Of a stretch of DNA of 64,000 bases, positions 41,316-52,400 are shown in pieces. The position numbers were made by a program, and so were the translations under genes. Source of the DNA: Polytrichum commune (taxonomy: Eukaryota; Streptophyta; Polytrichopsida; Polytrichales; Polytrichaceae); assembly GCA_950295325.1 (NCBI GenBank), contig OX485803.1, positions 68,279,554-68,343,553 of the forward strand, in the 5' to 3' direction. Positions within the stretch are counted from its first letter, which is position 1, and each line of letters opens with the position of its first letter. The notes under the pieces are model-generated. The model had not been told where the DNA came from and searched no databases. It saw only the letters and a list, made by a program, of their open reading frames with translations.

Positions 41316-43187
41316 ATTCCGCAAATTCCGCCTTAAATTGCGGTAATCTTCCATATTCAGCTACGTGGATACTAATTGGAAGAATTCAGGCCGTGCATGG
41401 CTGTTGTAATTAGCTACTCATCAACGGATGCATACACGAACCTTGCACTCCACCACTACTTGAGAGAGCTTGCAACCATTTCAGAATGGAGAGATGAGAA
41501 AAAAGGAGCAAAGTTTGGGGGGTTTGGTACTTTATACTACCTGCCTCCGCCTTGGCCTTCCTCTTTGGATCCCTTTCCCGCCCGAACGTAAACCCTAAAC
41601 CTAAGTTCAAACCTTCTGACAGAATTTCCCGCTTCTTGTTGGTAATAGAGCATCCATATTTAGCTTGCCTCTTCGTGGCGCCAACCATCAAATGACCTTG
41701 GACAACTAACCTCCTAATTCCGCTATTAAATAACTACACAAAATATGATGTGTGGATTTGATTATATGTAGTGTTGTTACCACCAGTGTCCGAAAAGTTT
41801 TTGAAGTTATTGAGGTTAATTGCCTACCTCTTTAAAAGGGCATAGGCTATTTCCCTCATGGCATAGGTTGCATCCTACAATATCAAATTTTTGTAAGTTG
41901 AAAACCTTTTGAGTTTTTAAGTTACTTGCCAATTGCCTTTAAAACTAATTTTTAGTAGGTTAAAATCCTTCATATCTTTTAATGTTGTAGGCTTTAAATT
42001 CAAAATTTGAGTACTAAGTGGTATCCTTGGCAGGAATTGAACCTGGCTAAGCCCTTCACCACGTTTGAAGGCCAAGGATTAACCAACTCCTTTTTAAAGA
42101 GTTGATTATAAGTTATGAAAGGTTGCTAAAATTCAAATGAGTTTAAGGGTGAAAGTCCTCACCATCTTCTGATTCAACCTCTATGCGGTGATGGGGCTTG
42201 GGCTGTGGTATTTGTAAAGATCGACGGGGAGGGAGTCAGGGCTATTATTGATATCCGCCTATGTGCCACTCAAGAGCCCCGAGTATTAGCCTAAAGATAT
42301 GTACTTAGGCCAACTAATTTCCCAATTTGAAGAAGGATGAATGGCTAAAATCCGCTCTTTTAAAAACTTTGTAGGCAAAATTTCCTACATGTTTTTTACC
42401 ACATAGGTTGATATCCTATGTTTTAAAATTGTCCATAGGCTCTTTGTCCTACACTTTCAAAATTTTATAGGCTAAGTCACAAATTTTGTAGGCTGCATTT
42501 ACACTAGCCTTAGGCTCTTGGCGGACTATGGTTACCACCCTTACATGCTCAACATTAATTTTCAATCCTATGACAGTTAGTGTTAGAAGTAAATGTGTTG
42601 CTACCTTCTACTCTCACGTATATTTCTTCTTTTCACATCCTTACTAACACTAAATTCAAACATGTCAATGCCACATATTACTATAGCTTATATTTAATGT
42701 TTATTACTTTCATATGGTTATTGATATATTGTGTATTCACTTGTATTTAGTGTATCAAACACTAAATATCATACTTATTGTAGTTGTGTTTTGTACCTAT
42801 AGTTTTTATTGATTTGGCTTGCCAAAAAAAATGTAATCAACTTTATTTGTTTTAACAAATGTTTGATGAAAAATCTAAACATATATAGTTGTATCTATTC
42901 AATGCAAGTTGAGCAGAACATGTCCTTAAATACATGTTGGTGTGTTCTAGTGTCACTACACTAAATAAGATATTTAGAGATTTATACACTAAATATGAAC
43001 GCATCTACGACGTAACATAACATACATAACAAACATAACATGAAATGTAACCAACGTTCATGTTCATGAATTAGACTATTGTGATATCTATATACATTTG
43101 TTTTTAGAACCACAAGCGACTTGGCCCCCTCATTTGACCTATGCGCCATTCATTTATGGCTTCGAGTGCAACAAGACACATTTATAT

Positions 43188-43245
43188 ACCCTAAACCCTA
43201 AACCCTAAACCCTAAACCCTACACCCTACACCCTACACCCTCGTA
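43188..43245. repeat. Interstitial telomere-type repeats (CCCTAAA)n, then CCCTACA
   Basis: About four CCCTAAA units followed by about three CCCTACA variants. They lie next to the inverted-repeat element at 43259-43822, as at 3057-3094. Confidence 0.9.
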
Positions 43246-43258
43246 GTTGTTCAGGGTT

Positions 43259-43822
43259 GCTTCCCACGGGTAGGTCACTTAGTGCATTTTAAAAACGACG
43301 TGCGGCATAATATAGAGAGGATTGAAATCATTTGAAATAAAAATTATAAAGGAATTCCAAATAATGAAGGGGCCATTAAATGTAGACAATCCCATTATAA
43401 GTAAGTTAGACGGACATAAAATGTGGGCCATTATTTTTTTGTAAAATTAATATAGGGGCTGAAGATAAGGTTCCTAGAAGGTATGTTTAGTATAATGTTT
43501 GCTATGGTCTCCTATGTGTTTTCTTCATAACTTTGTTTGCAATGATATTATTGTTTGCACCCTTCTTTGTTTCCATGGTTTCCCTTAACAGGAAGTAGAT
43601 TAGCTTTTATTACTTAAAAGGAATATAGAGTACAAAAAATTGCAGTGACTTGGACAATATAAGTAATGGAAGGGTGCAAACAAATGGGCCATTTTTGAAA
43701 TTCAAGTAATTATAGGGAGGCTTTAATTCAACCCTTGAAGGTAAATAGCCCCAAAACAAAAAAACCCTGAGCCGCACGTGGTGCACAAAAATGCCTTAGA
43801 GTGACCTACCCGTGTGGCTTCC
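43259..43822. mobile_element. Nested MITE-like element with ends containing GGGTAGGTCACT
   Basis: 43259-43306 and 43771-43822 are inverted repeats. They share CACGGGTAGGTCACT, then a looser GCATTTT block, then ACGTGCGGC. The interior of about 460 bases is AT-rich and non-coding. The AGGTCACT core recalls the end of the element at 2681-3058, which also touches telomere-type repeats. Confidence 0.65.
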
Positions 43823-44639
43823 ATATAGAACACCATCTACTGTAATTTGTGCCTCATTTCCTAATAAGATATGTTGTTTAATATATGTGGAGGGATCATC
43901 CAACAACAAAGTGATTGCTTAAATGGCTTCATATAATGTTGAACTCCACATATTAGTATTTGATAGCTTCATATTTGTATACATGGTGCTTCTCTCATTT
44001 ACTATCACTATATTCAATATTTGTAGACTTTATCTTGTCTCAACTAAATATATGAACAACAACAACATTGTCTAATGTTTGGGTTGTCCTACCTAAACCA
44101 TCTTCATATGAGTTCTTAATTGGGTTCTTCAGCAAAAACACCCGCTTCAATATATTTGTATCTCATAAATATGTAAACTTGTAAATAAGTATGTTAATGT
44201 TCCATCATGCTATAAATCAAACAACATCTTTGTTGCTTTTCGCAAACAACAATGATATTAAGTTGTCAACACTTAATATTGCATAATTCCATATTATAAT
44301 GAATGACACTACATAAACTTGTATAATTAGATTTAGTTCAATGGTATGTGTTAACGGATCCATCGTAGGCTATAGCATTGTCCTTTACCAACAACCTTCA
44401 TAGATAATTACAATATATAACTCGAAACCATTCATTGTGTAAATGGTTACCATAGTTATATTATTCCATTATGTAATTGCCTACGAGGATTGCAATATAA
44501 TTATTAAATACTCCTCTTAGTCTAGTATCTATCATTCTCGATTCATGCATATGTGTAGATTACTAAAATTACAAAACCAATACAGTTTCATTATTTGATA
44601 TTAGCAAATCCATCGGGGGACCATTAAATTAAAAACCTT

Positions 44640-45110
44640 AGGCTATAAAGGTTTTTTAGTATCCTCAAGGATGGTATGGGATAGGTGGCTAAAGGATACC
44701 CACCTGCGAGGCCTATCGACCGTCAATGGGCCTGGGGCTCTCCAATGGCTCAGATTGTGTATTCGTTTGGGCCATGGAGCGCCCCGTGACACGTGGCGGC
44801 CATGAGCCGAACGGACACGAAAGGCGCCGGCCCGAATGGGTCCCGCCCTTGAGTGACCTTCCCCCTTTCACTCTCCCCTCCGCACTTTCTCCTTCTCTCT
44901 CCTCCGCTCCAAGCTCCTCCTCCTTTGTACGTTCCTCATACTTTCTGGAGGCGCCGCCGCTCTTGAAAGCGCCGCCTCCTCCCTTGCATTCTCTCTCTCC
45001 TTGTCGAACTCGCATTCCCTCTCTCCTTCCCTCTTCATCATTATCTCATTCTCTCTTTCACTCCTCCTCTTCTTTTGATCTATTTTGTTGTTCATTGAGT
45101 GCGCATTGAC
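44640..45110 (+). promoter_or_regulatory. Probable promoter and pyrimidine-rich leader of the large element gene
   Basis: A TATAAA at about 44645 precedes a GC-rich segment with CACGTGGC at about 44789. A long C/T-rich stretch (44860-45080), typical of a plant 5' leader, follows. A leader intron of more than 1 kb would then carry the palindromes at 45730-46425 before the start codon at 46448. The promoter call is inference. Confidence 0.4.
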
Positions 45111-45729
45111 CGAGTTCTGAGTGTAGTATGAGTTTAGGGTTTGTTTTTGTATTAAAGTCTATACATTTTAGCCATTTCAGAACGTCTTTGTTGTTTTGGA
45201 GTGTGAGTGTTGTTTCAAAGTGGTTGTGTCAGTTCCTCCTGGTCTTAGAAACATTCATGTGTGAGTGTAGAGTGATTTCGGAATTAGAATGATTGTTCGA
45301 AAATCAGGATGCATGTGTGGCCTTCAGATAGCTTCTTTGTTCATGTTTGTAAACACTTGTTACATTCAGAGTGAATGTTTGTGAGGGATTGTTTAATTCT
45401 GAGTGAATGTTTGTGAAAGCTTCTTCAATTCAGAGTGAATGTTTGTGAGGCGTTCTTAGTTTTCTGATATCCAATCCTTTCTAGAATCAGCTTCCAAGAC
45501 TAGCTTGTTAGAACTGCTTCCAACAGCAGCTTGTTGTGTAGTTTGCAAAGCAAGGTGATTTCTTCAACTTCTTTATGTGTGTCAATTTCTTTAGAGTTTC
45601 GCAGCATCTACAATGCATAAGCATTGTATATGCTGCGTAAACACATTATAAAGGTCTCTGGAATCAAAAGTGTTTCGAGAGACGACCCAAACTTCAGTTT
45701 GAAACCCTAAAACACTAAACTCTGCAGCT

Positions 45730-46425
45730 GGTTTGGGTAGAGCGACCCAAACTCTCCAGCTGGTTTGGATCGTTCGACCCAAACTCTAAAGATGGTTTGG
45801 GTCGTTCGACCCAAACTAGCAGATGCTCTGGGTCGTGGGCGCCAATCCATCTGCAGAGTTTGGGTCGCTCGACCCAAACCATAAGCATTGTTTGGGTCTA
45901 GGGTTTAGCCAAACTCCGCATCAAATGTTCATTTATAATTAATTTAATCATCATCTTGGGTGAATATCTAACCCTATCGACCCAATCCATCTGCAGAGTT
46001 TGGGTCGTTCGACCCAAACAGCACATGAAATGGTAATTCATAATTTAGGTAATCATCATCTTGGGTATGATCTAAGGCCATAGCCGATCATTCCATACCG
46101 CTACAAAGTTTGGGTCGAACGACCCAAACTCTGCGTAAATTTTTACTGCTTACGAACAATACTTACACTTATAAACAACAACTCAAACACCCAAGCAATA
46201 ATGAAATGACCCACAACTAGAACAGTAGCTCGTGATGATTGTTGTATCCATGAACTTAAAGATTGGTTTTCGTAGCCAAATAATATATTATTCATTAGCC
46301 ATTGTAGGCACAGGTTTGGGTCGTTCGACCCAAACCTGTGAAAAGTAACCCCATATATAAATGTTACTAAACCCAGACATAAGCCTTTATGATTTGAAAG
46401 AGTTTGGGTCGCCCGACCGAAACTA
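45730..46425. repeat. Palindrome cluster upstream of the large element gene
   Basis: About eight spaced copies of the 22-base palindrome and some halves, at about 45731, 45762, 45793, 45857, 46000, 46109, 46313 and 46402. Here the central bases are often TT or AA instead of CT or AG, while the arms stay constant. Spacing is irregular, unlike the array at 40550. Confidence 0.9.
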
Positions 46426-46447
46426 ACATATGTATTTCTACTTGCAG

Positions 46448-49400
46448 ATGCCCCCCAAGAAAAGACCTGGAGAACGATGGTTCAAGCCGGCATCAGACGC
46501 GATCTGGCAGGAGCACGAAACTCCTAAAAACCAATCCTACGTAGCAAAAGAAGACCTTGTAATTGCATGGTCCTTTCTTGTAGTAAAGGCAGCTCAATTC
46601 AAAATCCTCCTTGTTTTGAAGGTTGGCACGGAGAAGCAACACACATGGGATGCTTTGACGGGATGGGAGGTGGCATCAGTTCATGCTCTAGGAGAGCACG
46701 TTGACGTCTGTGAGCCCAAAAGGGTGCCCACATTTAGTCTTAGACCCCTGAAACGTTAGTTGATGCACTTTGAAGTAGCATGTTACTTCACAAAAATATA
46801 AAAAGAGTGAAATGTTAGTCTTAGAAGTACCATGTTGTAAGAGGCTAGGATGTGAGTTGTTATTGTGTTTTTACCTTCGGAAGGATTTGAGTGAATGAGG
46901 ATAGGTAAGGAGAACTTGGATTGAGTAGTTAGTGAGTAGGCTAGTACAAATGGATGGAGACAACCAAAGTGACTCAAGAGGCAAGTGCATTCGAATTGGG
47001 ATGAATGGAGGATCACATGGAGCGCACAAGTGGACCACCTCATCATGGCCACTTAATGGGGAAGGCCCAAGGAAGAATGCAAGGTGGAGGATAAGCAAAT
47101 TCTCAAAGCACCAATCAAATCACGAGTTAAGCATCGTGGTTTGAATTAAGTGGTGAGCGACGATTTGGGAAAGTAAGGGGAGAAAGTTATGGCGGCGGAA
47201 AGCGAAGGAGGCTAAGTTTGGGTTGAAGCATCCCAAGTTTGGTAAAGTGTGGTAGGTAGAAAGCCAAGGCTAGTTAAATGTTCGAATTAGGATCCTTGTT
47301 GATCATTTGAGGGAGGAAGGCTTAGAAGATAGGATTGGCGCCTACTAAGTAGGAGGAAATCTCAAGGGCTTATCGTGAGCCTTGAGGGTGCTCACCCCCT
47401 CAAGCTTACTATATAATCCCTCATTCTTCCCTCACTCACTCTCTCTTTCCTTGGTGCTCCAAGGCACCCCACGAGTTATAAGTGTGGGTGTGGGAAGCCA
47501 TATTGGAGCACATGTGTGTGCTTAGTTTTTAGTTTGAGAGCCAAGGCTTGTTAGCCTTGAAGAGGGCTTGACCTCTTGGTAGAATTAGTGTTGACGTGAA
47601 GGATTTTAAAGTTAATTCATGATTCCAATTTGTGGTACTTAAAGTTCATGTTTTGAATACACGTGGTTGCAAGTTCCATGTTTAAGAGTTGAGCACTTGA
47701 TGTTGTGATGAGTGCAAAAATATACTTGTGTGATTTAGTTAGTCTTAGTGAAGTTAGGAAATTCTCTCTGCCCCTCTCCTCTCTAGGATTTTAGGATTTT
47801 AGGATTAGAGAAGAATTGTGTGATTAGAAAGGGGTTGTTAGTAGAATTAGGGAAATTAGGTAGGAAGATTAGTTAAGGGCTTGAATAATTAGTGAGGTAG
47901 TTGGGGATTACAACTACAAAGTTGTGGGTTCATGAAAGAGCTGGGTTTATGAAGGAGCTGGGTTTGTTTAGTTAGAAGCTAAGAAGCTGGGTTTATGAAG
48001 GAGCTGGGTTTATGAAGGAGCTAGGTTTATGTAATTAGAAAGTAAAGAGATGGGTTCATGAAGGAGCTTAGTAGATAGCCTACCTAATTAGCTCATAGAC
48101 AAGTAGTTAGTTACATTATGCTAGTTAGTGTTATGGTGGCTTTCATAAGTAAATGTATTTGAGATTGACTATAGAGAATAGTGTTTTTTTTAACACTTGC
48201 ATCCTCTCTTTAAAAATAAACCACGTGCACAAATTAATGGAGAATGTGGAGCACTCTCGCGATGGCAAGACAAAGGAAGCAAAGACCAAAGGTGCGAGGG
48301 AGAGATTGACATAAGTCACATAAGTATTTCTTAATACTTAAAGGCTTATGTACGGTATGGAGACACCAAGTGAGACCTCTTATAGTAGCGATACGGAATA
48401 CACAAGTGATAGTTCAAGTGGTAGTATAGAGTCAACGGCACGGACTCCATTTAGGAGAGGGATATCCTTAAGGGCTTGTGTAGCTAAAGCGGCCGGATGG
48501 ACGTTAGAAGCAAACAAAGACAAAATAGCACCCGAGCATAAGGAGGTTAAAATAACATAGTTAACTTGTGCATTCTCCACATACGTATTGAAATTGTACA
48601 TTGAGTTGTTAAAAGTGAAATTCCAGTTAAATCCAAGACCACTTGAAGGGTGAACCTTGCACTATGGACTCATTCAAGTCCAAATCCAATACCGCGGAGG
48701 AATGTGAGCCCAAACCCACTACTCGGACTACGGACGCTTAAGGGTGGGGGGTTTGGCCTCACAACGTCATCCTGGAAAACTCTTCTCTGGAAAATGTGCA
48801 CATGTTCATGCATGAGCAAGCCGAGCCATTCGATCCGGTATACGTGAAGGAATCCTGCGCTGAGCCAGACATTGTTAAACCGGATACAATCTTCATAGAT
48901 GCGATCATTTCAAACACGAAGGTTGCAACCAGGTTCACTAAACTTAAGCAGGCAATCAACGCAATAAACAAGACCCAGCAAAGCAAGTCAAAATCTCAAC
49001 AAGCTGTGAGGCGCAAGGCGACTGCTGAAGAGGGCGCAGGGTCGTCAAGACCTCAAACAGTGAGGAAGCCCCGACCGGTTCCAGCTGACTCGAGGAGAAC
49101 AACACCTACGGCAACTCCTGCTGATAGTGAAACACCGACGCCATCACAAAGCCGGCAGACGACACCATCTAAGAGGCCGAGAGAGTCAGTATCTGCCATG
49201 ACAGATGAGCCTGTTTCACCGGAGCTACGTATGCCCAAGCCCGGGGAAGGAGTGGAGCCATCGGAGATCCAGAAAATACTCAACAATTTCGACACCAAGT
49301 GTTTACATTGTTTTTTCATGGGCAGAGAATTCAAGTTTGATGTCAACATCGCACAATGCCACCTAGCGCCACCAGAGAAGTGCGTTCGGGCAAAGGAAGA

Positions 49401-52400
49401 TGCGTATGTTGATTGGTTAATCGCCCAGATGGTGAGCGACCAGTTTAAACATGATAGGCAGACTATTGTTGTCATGCCTCAGGGACACAAAAGAATGCCT
49501 ACACCGGATATGTGGCCTTCTATAGAGAAAGGCGATTTTTGGCTGATTGACGGTTAGCACAGTGTTGAAGCTTCAAAGAAACTTCAACTGATGACGGAGT
49601 GGAATGATCCTAATGGTCTAAAGGAAAAATTGAAGGTATGGAAGGCATTGGTCGTGTGGTCGGACGACGAAACCCGGCTGAGCGATATCTCCCGCTATTT
49701 CAACATGAATAACAAGAAGCGGGCATATCAAGCTTCTTGGATTAGGAACATCATGGCATCGCGGGATGTGTGGGAGTTCTACGGCCGGCCTCCCAAGGAA
49801 AGGGAGAATGCAAAAGACAAGAATCCAAAGTGGGAGGTGAGCATTGTTTCTCAAACAGAGTTTGGGTCGCTCGACCCAAACTTTGGGTTTCTTCATACAG
49901 TTTGGGTCGCTCGACCCAAACTTTGCGTTTTTTCATACAGTTTGGGTCGCTCGACCCAAACCTTGTGTTTCTTCATACAGTTTGGGTCGCTCGACCCAAA
50001 CCTTGTGTTTTAGTTTGTGTTTGTCTACGCAGTTTGTTGTTCATCATTTTTCTTCTTTGTTTGGAAACAACATATTGAGAATTAACACGCATTCTATGCT
50101 CTTGTGCAGCTTTTCAAATACCAAATGATAAACAAGTTCTCCTCAATTGACAATTCAAGTCACAAGCAAAAGAAGTACAATGAGCTAAGAGGAGAGATCT
50201 ACTTGATTACATCATCCGACATGGTTTGGCAGAAGTGGAAGACAGTGTTTGAGAAACACGAGACAGGGGATCTCATGGATCCTGACACATGCAACCTCTT
50301 CAACTCGTCCTCTCGATTCAAGGCGATGAAGCCTCTCATGAGAGAATTCTTTAGAAGTCTGCAGGGTCTTTCGGAGGCGGAAATGGGGAAGGCGGCAACG
50401 CACATCTTGCACAACAACCCGACCCCTAAGAGATTTTGGGTGTACCCCAAAATAGTCTTCACCAAGCCGAAATCCTTTGTTCCTTCATGCTACACAATGA
50501 AGGAATGGGCGGAGAATAGGAAGAAGAAAACAACGATCGTCCAGGAGCTGCAGAAGCTAATCCCGGAAAAAAACATTTTTGTCGATGACGAGGTGAACGA
50601 GGTGAACTGGAGAGCGTTCAAGGCTGAATACAACTTCACCAGTGCATCCATGGCAGCTCTGATCAGGGAGGCAGGAGAAGACTTCCTAAAGTCAAAACTG
50701 GTGAAGGGTGGGAAGAACCTGGCTCTTCCAGAACACTCGACGCGTGCCTTCTCAAACTTTATAAAGGAGAAGAAGATTGTAAGTTTTGAGGGGGATGCGC
50801 ATTTCAACCTTGTCGCTTTTGACCCTATTAAAATCCAGGGATGGCCCGGCCTTGATTCCAGGAAAAAAATACGAGTAAGAGCAGCGGACCGGTTCCCCTT
50901 TGGTATAATAGACTTCCGGAGCATTCCTGGGAGTACGTTTGAGGGCACAATGGGTACACCCTTCTACGAGCCCTTCATGTCGAAGTTCGTGGAGTATGCA
51001 AGCCCTAAGTTTAGGGAGGTCGATATGTGGCTGTGGATAGTAGAGGATAGGAGAGCAGAGCAGGTGTATGAAATTGTGAGGAAATTGCAGCCTGAGTATG
51101 CGGTGTCTAAGTCTCACTACATTGCTGCACCGGCGGAGGGGGTGTACACGACACTAAAGGACAAGAAAACCAAAGTCATGAATTTGTTGTGCTTGTACTT
51201 TGTGTTCAAAGCAACCTTGCTGAAGGTGGAGAACCACCCCATAACCCGGATGCAGAAACTATTCCAAGTTCCAGAAGGCCTGGGCGCAAGTAAGTCCCTC
51301 TACGACGAGACAAAATATGCCATATACCATTCGGACGAGTTGCGGATGGAATTCTATCTCCGAATAATGAGGGCCTTGACGAGAAGAGGGGACTGTATAT
51401 TCAACGTCTTCGGCGGCACCAAGCCCGTCTTCGCTGGCATGGTAAGCTCATTACCATAATTGTTTTCATAGTTTGGGTCGCTCGACCCAAACTAACACTG
51501 ATGCTAGTTTGGGTCGCTCGACCCAAACTATAACCTTTGCAATTGATATTAGGTCTTGTATGTACTTCCCCTTTTCGGTGGAATCACATGTTATGCCATA
51601 TAATAACATCTGGTGGGATTTCTGTAGATGCTGGGGCTGAACGTGTACAGCTATGTAGACCTTAATGACATCCAATTCTACAAAGCCCAAAAATCATTGG
51701 CGAAGAAGATGGATATACTAGATTGGATCCCTGGGAGCTACGCCGAGGAGACTGTTGAAGGGGGTGAGAGCCCGCTGGATAAGGCGAGGCGTGTCAACCC
51801 TGAAGAATTGGCCATAAAGGTTCCAGTTGCTGTACCAGAGCCTCTGGTCCAAGTGCATCCAGGCACATCCTCTCGGCGACCGCGTGACGAGGAGGGGGAG
51901 GAGGAGGAGGAGGATGAGGAGGTGGAAGAGGAGGAAGAAGAGGCTAAAGTGGAGGGCGAGGTCGAAGAAGGGGGAACAGGCTTCACTCAGGAATCTGAAG
52001 CCCCTCAACGAAAGAAGGCAATGCGGGTAGCAACTCCACAAAGTAAGTTGGTGCCCGTCCTGACGGTTGATGATGCCCGCGACATGAACTCCAGGGATGC
52101 GACTGCCGCGTTCAGGGAGAGGAGGAAACTAAAAGGCAAGAAACTCTATGGCGACTATGCCATCGAGGAGACAATTGCCATTAGCAGCGAAGACGAGGAC
52201 GACATGGAGCTCGCGAAACGGCTCAGGTCGGACCCTCCCTCTCCAGGTGCCTTCGCAGGGATGGTGAAGGTGAAGCCGGAAGTCCTCACCGTGCAAGAAG
52301 CCAACGAGAAGATGTTAAGGGACGAAGAACAACGCGTCCGCTTGCAAAAGGCCGCTGCTGAAGAACCCTCAGTGCGGAACGAAGTGGCAAAGCTAAGGGC

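Larger units (their letters stand above)
41316..44640. other. AT-rich interior of element 1, no main gene exon
   Basis: A 93-residue minus-strand frame at 41410-41691 contains a telo-box (AACCCTAAACC, about 41591) and could be a leader of the DUF7869-like gene. A minus-strand tRNA-like stretch at about 42030-42095 has TTGGTTAATCCTTGG and GGTTCAATTCC, like a SINE head. 43997-44100 repeats the terminal motif CACTATATTC and a degenerate palindrome. Confidence 0.5.

Noticed and set aside
42030-42095. Functional tRNA gene on the minus strand
   Set aside because: A- and B-box-like sequences are present, but I could not fold a full cloverleaf; a SINE head or relic is more likely.
44726-45109. 127-residue plus-strand Ser/Pro-rich frame
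   Set aside because: Low-complexity translation of a pyrimidine-rich leader; no homologous block in element 2 can be checked within the window.
49858-50005. Regular 40-base palindrome repeats resembling a CRISPR array
   Set aside because: Spacers are nearly identical, the array lies in a spliced plant gene, and no cas genes exist here.
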